From the NCBI GenBank assembly GCA_963829505.1, contig CAWHIL010000001.1, forward strand, positions 434,001 through 498,000: a stretch of DNA of 64,000 bases, read 5' to 3'. The notes under the pieces were generated by a model, which was not told the origin of the DNA, ran no database searches, and saw only the letters and a list, made by a program, of their open reading frames with translations. Source of the DNA: Roseiarcus sp963829505. GTDB lineage: Bacteria > Pseudomonadota > Alphaproteobacteria > Rhizobiales > Beijerinckiaceae. Of this stretch, positions 25,302 through 35,347 are shown piece after piece. Position 1 is the first letter of the stretch. Each line of letters starts with the position of its first letter. The position numbers and the translations under genes are program-made.

Positions 25302-25868
25302 ATGACCAGCGCAGCGGTCCTGGCGAAGGCGCAGTCGTTCCGGGTCGATTTCGCTGAGCGCGCGGTCGCGCTTGAACTCAGGCCGAACGGCTGGGTTCCG
25401 AACAACCGGCGGGCGCCTGTCCTTATCTATCGACGGGTGCGCCTCGGAGACGGGACGAGCGACGCGGCCGCCGCGTTCGAGGCCCTGTTCGGCGGCAACG
25501 GGTGGCCGCCCGACTGGCGCGACAGCGTCTACGACTACCATCACTATCATTCCTCCGCCCACGAGGCGCTGGGCTTCGCCGCGGGCGGGGCGAGGCTGAC
25601 GCTCGGCGGGCCGGACGGACTCGAAGTGGAAGTCGGCCCGGGCGACGTCGTCGTGCTGCCGGCGGGAACCGGCCACTGCCGGATCGAGGCGAGCCCGGAT
25701 TTCCTCGTCGTCGGCGCCTATCCGCCGGGCCCTCGCTGGGACATCTGCCGCGATGCCCCGACCGATGAGAGCCGGGAGCGCATGCGGCTGATCCCGATCC
25801 CGGCGACCGACCCGGCGGCCGGCGCATCCGGACCGCTGGTTTCGCGCTGGCGCGACGCCGCGGCCTGA
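25302..25868 (+). CDS. Cupin-domain protein, YjlB-like
   Basis: A 188-residue cupin. The first metal-binding motif is in YDYHHYHSSAHEALGF, and the second is VLPAGTGHCRI, followed by FLVVGAYPPGPRWDICR, which is characteristic of the YjlB group. The activity of YjlB proteins is not established. Start ATG 25302 follows gaggagaaacgga. The gene stands alone between prmA and uvrC, both on the other strand, and converges on uvrC with 26 bases between the stops. Confidence 0.82.
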   Translation: MTSAAVLAKAQSFRVDFAERAVALELRPNGWVPNNRRAPVLIYRRVRLGDGTSDAAAAFEALFGGNGWPPDWRDSVYDYHHYHSSAHEALGFAAGGARLTLGGPDGLEVEVGPGDVVVLPAGTGHCRIEASPDFLVVGAYPPGPRWDICRDAPTDESRERMRLIPIPATDPAAGASGPLVSRWRDAAA

Positions 25869-25894
25869 CCCAATGCAGGGCCCGGGCGACGCCC

Positions 25895-27898
25895 TCACCG
25901 GCCAGCCGCCTCGTGAAAGAAATCGTACACGAGCTTTGCGGTCGCCGCGTTCAGGCCGGGCGTCTTTTCGAGGTCGGCGAGCCCGGCGCGCGCCACCGCC
26001 TTGGCGGTTCCGAAGGCGTGCAGGAGGGCGCGCTTGCGCGCCGGCCCGATGCCCGCGATCTCGTCGAGCGGCGACTTGACGAATTCCTTCTTGCGCCGCG
26101 CCCGGTGCGTCCCGATGGCGAAGCGGTGCGCCTCGTCGCGCAGGCGCTGGACGAAGAAGAGCGCCGGATCGCGTGGGCTAAGCCTGAACGGCTCGCGGCC
26201 GGCGACGAAGAAGGTCTCGCGGCCGGCGTTGCGGTCCGGGCCCTTGGCGATCGAGGCGAGCGCCACGCCTTCGATTTCAAGCGACGCCATCACCTCTCGC
26301 GCGGCCTCGAACTGGCCGCGGCCACCGTCGACGATCGCGAGGTCCGGCGCCTCGGGAAAGGCGTCGGGGTCGGCCGGTTCGCCCTGGCGCTTCAGCCGCG
26401 AGAACCGCCGCGTCAGGACCTCGCGCATCATCGCGTAGTCGTCGCCGGGCGTGAGATCGGCGCTCCTGATGTTGAAGGTGCGGTAGGCGCTCTTCACGAA
26501 GCCGTCCGGCCCGGCGACCACCATCGCCCCGATCGCGTTCGTCCCCATGATGTGGGAATTGTCGTAGATCTCGACCCGGCGGAGCGGTTTCTCGACGCCG
26601 AAAGCCTGCGCCAGCGCGGCGAGCAGCTTGCCCTGGCTCGCCGCCTCGGCGAGCTTTCGCGACAGCGCCTCGCGCGCGTTGCGCATCGCGGCTTCGACGA
26701 GGTCTCGCTTCTCGCCGCGCCTCGGCACGCCGATCGCGACTCTGCGTCCGACGCGCGCGCTCAAGACCTCGCAGAGCGTTGCGGCGCTCGCGACCGGGTG
26801 GCTCAGCAGCACGAGACGCGGGGCGGGACGGTCGAGGTAGAATTGCGCCAGAAAGGCGTCCAGCACCTCCGCCGGGCCCAGCGCCGGGTCGGCGCGGGGA
26901 AAATATGCCCGGTTGCCCCAGTTCTGATAGGTGCGGAAGAAGAACACCTCGACGCAGAATTGTCCCGCCTCCTCGGCGATGGCGAACACGTCGGCCTCGG
27001 GAATCGAGCGCGGGTTGACGCTCTGCTCGCCCTGGATCGCCGAGAGCGCCGCGATGCGGTCGCGCAGCCGCGCCGCGCTCTCGAAGTCGAGCGCCCCCGA
27101 GGCTTCGGTCATTTCATGGGCGAGGCGCCGGCGGATCGCATGGCTTCGGCCCGACAGGAAATCCTTCGCCTGGGCGACAAGGCCGGCGTAATCCTCAAGA
27201 CCGATCTCGCCGGTGCACGGGCCCGAGCAGCGCTTGATCTGATAGAGCAGGCACGGCCTTGTGCGGTTCTCGTAATAGCTGTCCGAGCAGGTGCGCAGGA
27301 GGAAGGCGCGCTGGAGCGCGTTCATGGTGCGGAAGACCGCCCCGGCGCTGGCGAACGGCCCGAAATAGTCGCCCGGAATCGAACGCGCGCCGCGATGCTT
27401 GACGATGCGCGCCGCCTCGTTGGCGCGTTCGATCAGGATGTAGGGAAAGCTCTTGTCGTCGCGCAGCACGACGTTGTAGCGCGGCTTCAATTGCTTGATG
27501 AGATTGGCTTCGAGCAGGAGCGCCTCGGCCTCGGTCTCGGTGGTGACGAACACCATCGAGCGGGTCTGCGAGATCATCCGCGCGATGCGGGTCGGCTGGC
27601 GGTCCGGCGCGGTATAGGCGACGATGCGCTTGCGGATCGAGCGCGCCTTGCCGACATAGAGCACCTCGCCCTCGCCGCCGATCATACGGTAGACGCCGGG
27701 ACCGGCGGGAGCGTGGCGGCAGAAATCGCGGATCGCCTGCGCGCCGCGCGCGAGGCTCGCGGGCTCGGCGGGCGGCTCGTCGGCCGAGATGTCGAGGGGC
27801 GCCGCGTCCGGCTGAAGCTCGCGCTCGAGCGCCGCCTCGGCCCGGGCCTCGGCTTCGGGGGCCTCTCCCGGGGGGTAGCGTCTCGGCTCGCCGCTCAT
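25895..27898 (-). CDS. uvrC: Excinuclease ABC subunit C
   Basis: A 667-residue nucleotide excision repair nuclease that makes both incisions around a UvrAB-marked lesion. The N-terminal GIY-YIG domain is visible (GVYRMIGGEGEVLYVGKA). The Cys-rich stretch RPCLLYQIKRCSGPC follows, then a UVR motif (about 250-285), the RNase H-like endonuclease with VEIYDNSHIMGTNAIG and IVDGGRGQ, and C-terminal helix-hairpin-helices (IAGIGPARKRALLHAFG). The first 50 residues are a low-complexity acidic extension. The start at ATG 27898 is the longest plausible one; an internal start before the GIY-YIG domain cannot be excluded. Confidence 0.95.
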   Translation of the reverse strand: MSGEPRRYPPGEAPEAEARAEAALERELQPDAAPLDISADEPPAEPASLARGAQAIRDFCRHAPAGPGVYRMIGGEGEVLYVGKARSIRKRIVAYTAPDRQPTRIARMISQTRSMVFVTTETEAEALLLEANLIKQLKPRYNVVLRDDKSFPYILIERANEAARIVKHRGARSIPGDYFGPFASAGAVFRTMNALQRAFLLRTCSDSYYENRTRPCLLYQIKRCSGPCTGEIGLEDYAGLVAQAKDFLSGRSHAIRRRLAHEMTEASGALDFESAARLRDRIAALSAIQGEQSVNPRSIPEADVFAIAEEAGQFCVEVFFFRTYQNWGNRAYFPRADPALGPAEVLDAFLAQFYLDRPAPRLVLLSHPVASAATLCEVLSARVGRRVAIGVPRRGEKRDLVEAAMRNAREALSRKLAEAASQGKLLAALAQAFGVEKPLRRVEIYDNSHIMGTNAIGAMVVAGPDGFVKSAYRTFNIRSADLTPGDDYAMMREVLTRRFSRLKRQGEPADPDAFPEAPDLAIVDGGRGQFEAAREVMASLEIEGVALASIAKGPDRNAGRETFFVAGREPFRLSPRDPALFFVQRLRDEAHRFAIGTHRARRKKEFVKSPLDEIAGIGPARKRALLHAFGTAKAVARAGLADLEKTPGLNAATAKLVYDFFHEAAGR

Positions 27899-28104
27899 TT
27901 CGCCTATCTAGGTTCGTCCGAAAGCCAAGGGAAGTGCCGGCTGCCGCAAGCCGTTAGCCGCCTCCGGCAGGGCGAACTGGACCTCGCGGCCGATCGGAGC
28001 TAGCTGTTGGGCCTCGCGTTAAGCCTTTGTTAACCCAATTCGTCCCGCGCGGGGGGAGGACCATCGAGGTGAGAGCCGTTCCAGGGCGCCGCGCCCTCCG
28101 GGCG

Positions 28105-28632
28105 ATGGCGCCGGCCAAACTCCTGCTCGCGCTCGCCGCGGCGCTTTCGCTCTGCGGCTGCCAGGACACCGCGGGGATTCCGGCGAGCCCGGACGGCGCG
28201 TCCTACCAGTTCGTCCGGCGCCCCGACGCCAGCATGGCCGGCGCGACGCTGGCCATCATGTCGGTCACAGGCGCGCCGGAGGCGCTCGCGCAAGAGTTCG
28301 ACCAGAGCCTCGACGCCGCGGCGGCCCAGCGCGCCATTGCCCTCGCCCCGCCGACTTCGGCGAAATATCTCGCCCGCGGCTATCTCAGCGCTTCTTCGGT
28401 GAAGGACGGCGTCGCAGTCGACTTCGTCTGGGACGTCTTCACCCCCAACAAGCAGCGGGCGCAGCGGCTGACCGACACGATCGTCGTGCGCGGCTCCGGC
28501 GACGACCCCTGGTCGCTCGTCACGCCGGCCGCGCTCGACAGCATCGCGGCGAAGAGCGCCGACGACCTCGCTGCCTATCTTTCGAACACGCCTGAGGCGG
28601 AATCGGGCGGAAGCCTCAGCTACGCACAATAG
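28105..28632 (+). CDS. Small lipoprotein of unknown function
   Basis: A 175-residue protein with a lipoprotein signal peptide (MAPAKLLLALAAALSLCGCQD; acylated Cys in the lipobox LCGC). After processing it would be anchored in the inner or outer membrane facing the periplasm. The mature part has no motif I recognise; it contains a segment GVAVDFVWDVFTPNKQRAQRLTDTIVV that looks like a small beta-rich domain. ATG 28105 is chosen because it opens the signal peptide directly; the upstream GTG alternative would add a basic extension. Confidence 0.7.
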   Translation: MAPAKLLLALAAALSLCGCQDTAGIPASPDGASYQFVRRPDASMAGATLAIMSVTGAPEALAQEFDQSLDAAAAQRAIALAPPTSAKYLARGYLSASSVKDGVAVDFVWDVFTPNKQRAQRLTDTIVVRGSGDDPWSLVTPAALDSIAAKSADDLAAYLSNTPEAESGGSLSYAQ

Positions 28633-28712
28633 CGGCCGTCCCATTCCCGGCTGCCCGCGCCGATCCGGCCTGTCGTAAGATGGTCACATTGTTTGCGACG
28701 GAGGCGGCTGCT

Positions 28713-28745
28713 ATGAGCCGCAGCGCAGCCCGTGCGCGGGCTTGA
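28713..28745 (+). CDS. Possible 10-codon leader peptide upstream of prs
   Basis: ATG 28713 is preceded by a full GGAGG (28700-28704) at 8-base spacing, and the frame closes after ten codons (M-S-R-S-A-A-R-A-R-A, stop TGA 28743-28745), 24 bases before the prs start. The composition is four Ala, three Arg and two Ser. A coupled or attenuating leader is possible. Such a short frame can also arise by chance; the strong ribosome binding site is the only reason to list it. Confidence 0.3.
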   Translation: MSRSAARARA

Positions 28746-28769
28746 AAATCGCGTTCCGGAGATCCGCCC

Positions 28770-29717
<948 letters not shown>

Positions 29718-29764
29718 TCCCACGCCGCGAATCCGCGCGAGCCCGAAAACTTCCGCGACGGGCG

Positions 29765-29793
29765 TTGACAGAGGCGTCGCGGGTAGAGTTGTC
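29765..29793 (+). promoter_or_regulatory. Possible promoter of the nucleoside transport operon
   Basis: A consensus -35 hexamer TTGACA at 29765-29770 lies about 90 bases before the binding-protein start. The -10 position 17 bases on reads GTTGTC, a weak match, so this is a tentative sigma70-type promoter. Confidence 0.3.
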
Positions 29794-29862
29794 TTGGCCA
29801 TCAATTGGCTTTTCGGGTCGAGGCGCTCCGACGGGCGCAGCCGGGAAGCGGGAGGGTTGAGA

Positions 29863-30876
29863 ATGTCTGCTCGCACATCCACGGTACTGACCGCGGCGCT
29901 TTTCGGCTGCAGCCTCGTCGCGACCGCGACGGCGTCGGCCGCCGACATCAAGCCGGCGGTCATCTACGATCTCGGCGGCAAGTTCGACAAGTCCTTCAAC
30001 GAGGGCGTGTTCAACGGCGCCACCAAGTTCTCGAAGGAGACCGGCGTTTCCTTCCGCGACCTCGAAATTCAAAACGAAGCGCAGCGCGAACAGGTCTTGC
30101 GCAAGTTCGCCAAGGATGGATTCTCTCCGATCATCATGCCGGGGTTTGCCTGGGAGACAGCGGTCAAGAAGGTCGCCCCCGAGTTTCCGGACGCCAAATT
30201 CGGCATCATTGACGACGTCGTCGATCTTCCCAATGTGCAGTCCATGATATTTCGGGCTGACGAAGGCTCGTTCCTTGTCGGCGTGATCGCGGCGGAAACG
30301 TCGAAGACGGGCAAGGTCGGCTTCGTCGGCGGCATGGACATTCCGCTGATCTCGGCCTTCGAGTGCGGCTACGCGCAGGGCGTCAAATACGCCAGCGGGG
30401 GCAAGGACGAGGTCATCGCCAACATGACCGGCACGACGCCGGCCGCATGGAACGATCCGGTCAAGGGCGGCGAACTCGCCAAGTCGCAGATCGACCGCGG
30501 CGCGGACATCGTCTACGCCGCCGCCGGCGCGACCGGCCAGGGCGTGCTGAAGGCCGCGGCTGACGCCGGCAAGTTCGGCATCGGCGTTGACTCGAACCAG
30601 AACGGCCTGTTCCCCGGGAAGGTGCTCACCTCCGCGCTGAAGCGCGTCGACGTCGCGACCTACAATTCGTTCATGGCGGCGAAGAACGGGAGCTGGAAGG
30701 GGGGCGTCCAGGTGTTCGACCTCAAGAACGACGGCGTCGGCTACGCCGTCGACGACAACAACAAGCCCATTCTCAGCGACGCGGCGAAAGCCAAGGCCGA
30801 AGCCGCCAAGGCCGACATCATCTCGGGCAAGATCCAGGTCCACGACTATATGTCCGACAACAAGTGCCCGGTGTGA
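29863..30876 (+). CDS. BMP-family nucleoside-binding protein of an ABC importer
   Basis: A 337-residue periplasmic protein with a signal peptide (MSARTSTVLTAALFGCSLVA, cleavage near ASA-AD). The mature part is of the BMP/PnrA/Med type: AVIYDLGGKFDKSFNEGVFNG, then GMDIPLISAFECGYAQGVKY and GVDSNQN. This family binds purine or pyrimidine nucleosides. ATG 29863 follows cgggagggttgag. It heads a run with an ATPase, two permeases and cytidine deaminase, which fixes the role as nucleoside uptake. It is separated from the ATPase gene by a palindromic repeat. Confidence 0.9.
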   Translation: MSARTSTVLTAALFGCSLVATATASAADIKPAVIYDLGGKFDKSFNEGVFNGATKFSKETGVSFRDLEIQNEAQREQVLRKFAKDGFSPIIMPGFAWETAVKKVAPEFPDAKFGIIDDVVDLPNVQSMIFRADEGSFLVGVIAAETSKTGKVGFVGGMDIPLISAFECGYAQGVKYASGGKDEVIANMTGTTPAAWNDPVKGGELAKSQIDRGADIVYAAAGATGQGVLKAAADAGKFGIGVDSNQNGLFPGKVLTSALKRVDVATYNSFMAAKNGSWKGGVQVFDLKNDGVGYAVDDNNKPILSDAAKAKAEAAKADIISGKIQVHDYMSDNKCPV

Positions 30877-30927
30877 GCTGATCCATCCCGGTTAAGTCCC
30901 CATGACACGTCGGGGGAGGGAAGAGCG

Positions 30928-31025
30928 TCATTGCAAGCGAAGCGAAGCAATCCATGAAGGGCCGGCGCCGGCCTGGCTGGATTGCTTCGTCCCGCCGGAT
31001 CAAGTCCGGGGGTCCTCGCAATGAC
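30928..31025. repeat. Dispersed palindromic repeat, family 2, copy 1
   Basis: GTCATTGCAAGCGAAGCGAA..GCAATCCA on the left and TGGATTGCTTCG...CCTCGCAATGACGG on the right form a long inverted repeat around GGCCGGCGCCGGCC. It fills the gap between the binding-protein and ATPase genes. A second copy is at 33884-33968. Confidence 0.82.
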
Positions 31026-31072
31026 GGCTCAGCTTGCCTTTTCGGCCTGAAGCCCAGCGTGAGGAGCGCCGC

Positions 31073-32617
<1,545 letters not shown>

Positions 32618-32628
32618 GCGCGCCCCAT

Positions 32629-32750
32629 CCCCCTCATCCTGAGGAGCGTGCGGAGCGCGCATCTCGAAGGATGCGTTCTGCTGCGGCTCGCGACGCGTCC
32701 TTCGAGGCACGACGCCTCCGGCGCCGGGCGCCTCAGGACGAGGATCGTGG
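32629..32750. repeat. Dispersed palindromic repeat, family 1, in the ATPase-permease gap
   Basis: CTCATCCTGAGGAGC and CATCTCGAAGGATGC are mirrored by CGTCCTTCGAGGCACGACG and GCGCCTCAGGACGAGG. It occupies almost the whole gap between the ATPase stop (32617) and the permease ATG (32754), ending 3 bases before that start codon. The permease ribosome binding site therefore lies in the repeat. Confidence 0.82.
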
Positions 32751-32753
32751 AGC

Positions 32754-33863
32754 ATGAGCGCGCCCCTGAAGCCCCTGCCCGCCTGGGCCGACGTCGCGGT
32801 GATCCCGCTCGTCAACGTCGCCGCCGCGTTCTTCATTTCCGGCCTCGTCGTGCTTGCGATCGGCGAGAACCCGCTCGAGTCCGTGCAGATCCTGATCGGC
32901 GGAGCGCTCGGCGATCTGGAGGGCATCGGCTACACGCTGTTCTACGCGACGAGCTTCATCTTCACCGGCCTGTCGGTGGCGATCTGCTTCCACGCCGGCC
33001 TCTTCAACATCGGCACGGAAGGCCAGGCCTATATCGCCGGCCTCGGCGCAACGCTGGTGGCGCTGCACATGGGCTTTCTGCCAGGCTACACGCTGGCGAT
33101 CGCCGCGATCGTCGCCGCCGCCCTGTTCGGCGCCGCCTTCGCGGCGATCCCGGGCTACCTTCAGGCCTATCGCGACAGCCACATCGTCATCACGACGATC
33201 ATGTTCAACTACATCGCAGCGGCGATCATGGGCTATCTGCTCGTCAAGGTGATGAGCAAGCCGGGGCAGATGAACGCCGAGACGGAGCCGTTCCGCGCGA
33301 CCGCGCTCGTGCCGCAGTTCCACGAGGTCGTCCGCTATTTCGGCCTGTCCTGGCCCGAGACCCCCTTCAACCTGTCCTTCCTGCTCGCGCTCGCGTGCTG
33401 CCTGGCGTTCTGGCTCATCGTCTGGCGCACGCGGCTCGGCTACGAGATCCGCACCGTCGGGGCGAACGCCACCGCCGCGATCTACGGCGGCATCTCGCCG
33501 GCGCGCGTGACCGTCATCTCGACGCTCATTTCCGGCGCGCTGGCCGGCGGGCTCGCAGTCAACGTTCTCCAGGGCGACCAGCACCGCCTGATCCTCGATT
33601 TCGTCGGCGGCTTCGGCTTCGTCGGCATCGCGGTCGCGCTGATGGGGCGCGCCCATCCTGTCGGCATCGTCCTGGCGGCGATCCTGTTCGGCATTCTCTA
33701 CCAGGGCGGGGCGGAGCTCGCGTTCGAGAAGCCCAAGATCAGCCGCGACATGATCGTGGTCATCCAGGGGCTCGTCGTGCTGTTCGCGGGCGCGCTCGAG
33801 CACATGTTCCGGCGGCCTGTTGCGACGCTGCTCGCGCGCCGCACCACGCAGCCGCCGATCTAG
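32754..33863 (+). CDS. Nucleoside ABC importer permease 1
   Basis: A 369-residue inner-membrane permease of the BPD_transp_2 family (RbsC/YufP type) with 8-10 membrane segments, including VIPLVNVAAAFFISGLVVLA and the conserved block FHAGLFNIGTEGQAYIAGL. The cytoplasmic motif TVGANATAAIYGGISPARV is the site that contacts the ATPase. The start codon ATG 32754 directly follows a palindromic repeat whose hairpin could mask it. It works with the second permease as a heterodimer. Confidence 0.9.
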   Translation: MSAPLKPLPAWADVAVIPLVNVAAAFFISGLVVLAIGENPLESVQILIGGALGDLEGIGYTLFYATSFIFTGLSVAICFHAGLFNIGTEGQAYIAGLGATLVALHMGFLPGYTLAIAAIVAAALFGAAFAAIPGYLQAYRDSHIVITTIMFNYIAAAIMGYLLVKVMSKPGQMNAETEPFRATALVPQFHEVVRYFGLSWPETPFNLSFLLALACCLAFWLIVWRTRLGYEIRTVGANATAAIYGGISPARVTVISTLISGALAGGLAVNVLQGDQHRLILDFVGGFGFVGIAVALMGRAHPVGIVLAAILFGILYQGGAELAFEKPKISRDMIVVIQGLVVLFAGALEHMFRRPVATLLARRTTQPPI

Positions 33864-33883
33864 AGGGGCGACGCCCGTGAACC

Positions 33884-33968
33884 GTCATTGCGAGCGAAGC
33901 GAAGCAATCCAGGGACCGGCGCCGGAGTCCATGGATTGCTTCGTCGCTCCGCTCCTCGCATTGACGGA
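33884..33968. repeat. Dispersed palindromic repeat, family 2, copy 2
   Basis: GTCATTGCGAGCGAAGCGAA..GCAATCCAGG is mirrored by CATGGATTGCTTCGTCGC...CTCCTCGCATTGACGG. It lies between the two permease genes. It is shorter than copy 1 because the central part differs. Confidence 0.82.
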
Positions 33969-33981
33969 TTGAGGCGGCGTC

Positions 33982-34953
33982 ATGGACGCGTTCAACGCCT
34001 TCATCGTCGTCTTCGCCTCGGGGATGCGGCTCGCCATCCCGCTCATTCTCGCCTGCCTGGCAGGCCTGTGGTCCGAGCGGTCGGGCGTCGTCGACATCGG
34101 GCTCGAAGGCAAGATCCTCGTCGGCGCCTTCGGCGCGGCGATCGGAGCGGCCCTGACCGGCAGCGCGTGGGCGGGGCTGGGGCTCGGCGTCGTTTCCTCG
34201 GTCGTCTTCGCGCTCATCCACGGCTACGCCTCGATCGACCAGCGCGCCAACCAGATCGTCTCGGGCACGGCGATCAACATGGTCGCCGACGGCATGACCG
34301 CGCTCATCGGCAACGCCATCTATCAGCAGGGCGGGCGGACGCCGCAACTCCCCGAGTCTGCGCAGTTTCATGGTCTCGCGTGGCCGTTCGCGCAGGAGAT
34401 CGCGGGCGTCCCCATCCTCGGGCCGATCTACGGCCGCGTGATCTCGGGCAACGACATCATCACCTACGTCGCCTTTCTCATGGTGCCCCTGACCTATTGG
34501 GCGCTCTACCGCACCCGGTTCGGCCTGCGCCTGCGCGCGGTCGGCGAGAACCCGGCGGCGGTCGACACCGCGGGCATTTCGGTTCGGGCGCTCCGCTACA
34601 GCGCGGTCGTCATCTGCGGCGTGCTGGTGGGCTTGGCCGGCGTCTATCTCGCGCTCTCGCAGACGGGCTATTTCCAGCCGCACATGTCCGCCGGGCGCGG
34701 CTTCATCGCGCTCGCGGCGCTGGTGTTCGCCAAATGGCGGCCGTGGCAGGCGCTTGCGACCTGCCTCCTGTTCGGCTTTCTCGACGCGCTGGCGATCCGG
34801 CTCCAGGGCGTCGAACTGCCGGTGATCGGCCCCGTGCCGGTGCAGGCGATCGAGGCGCTGCCCTATGTGCTGACCGTCGTCCTGCTCGCGGGCTTCATCG
34901 GCAAGGCGATTCCGCCGCGCGCCTCGGGCATCCCCTATGTCAAGGAACGCTGA
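33982..34953 (+). CDS. Nucleoside ABC importer permease 2
   Basis: A 323-residue membrane protein of the same BPD_transp_2 family (YufQ type), shorter than permease 1. The motif SGVVDIGLEGKILVGAFGAA and the coupling segment AVGENPAAVDTAGISVRALRY are typical. It has about eight membrane segments. Its 3' end overlaps the cytidine deaminase start by 17 bases, so transport and deamination are translationally linked. Confidence 0.9.
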   Translation: MDAFNAFIVVFASGMRLAIPLILACLAGLWSERSGVVDIGLEGKILVGAFGAAIGAALTGSAWAGLGLGVVSSVVFALIHGYASIDQRANQIVSGTAINMVADGMTALIGNAIYQQGGRTPQLPESAQFHGLAWPFAQEIAGVPILGPIYGRVISGNDIITYVAFLMVPLTYWALYRTRFGLRLRAVGENPAAVDTAGISVRALRYSAVVICGVLVGLAGVYLALSQTGYFQPHMSAGRGFIALAALVFAKWRPWQALATCLLFGFLDALAIRLQGVELPVIGPVPVQAIEALPYVLTVVLLAGFIGKAIPPRASGIPYVKER

Positions 34954-35347
34954 CCCGCTCGCACTCTTCGCCGCGGCGAAAGCCGCGCAGGCGAACGCCT
35001 ACGCCCCCTATTCGAAGTTCCGCGTCGGCGCGGCGCTCGTGACCCCCGAAGGCGAAATCTTCGCCGGCGGCAATGTCGAGAACGCGGCCTATCCCGAGGG
35101 CTGGTGCGCCGAGACGAGCGCCATCGCCGCCATGGCCGCGGCCGGCGGCAGGCGGATCGCTGCGATCTGCGTCGTCGGCGACGGCGCGTCGCTCTGCACG
35201 CCCTGCGGCGGCTGCCGCCAGCGCATCCGCGAATTCGCCGACGGCGCGACCGTCGTCCACGTCGCGGGGCCGGAGGGCGTGCGCGCGACCTTCCGGCTCA
35301 GCGAGCTCCTGCCCGAGTCGTTCGGACCGGAGCACCTCAAGGCCTGA
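34937..35347 (+). CDS. cdd: Cytidine deaminase
   Basis: A 136-residue zinc enzyme converting cytidine and deoxycytidine to uridine and deoxyuridine for pyrimidine salvage. The active site CAETSAI (zinc Cys and catalytic Glu) and the second zinc motif TPCGGCRQ are intact, as is NVENAAYPEG for substrate binding. Length is that of the homotetrameric class. ATG 34937 lies inside the permease 2 gene. A long open frame on the opposite strand, the repeat-extended HTH gene, covers this gene completely in antisense. Confidence 0.94.
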   Translation: MSRNADPLALFAAAKAAQANAYAPYSKFRVGAALVTPEGEIFAGGNVENAAYPEGWCAETSAIAAMAAAGGRRIAAICVVGDGASLCTPCGGCRQRIREFADGATVVHVAGPEGVRATFRLSELLPESFGPEHLKA

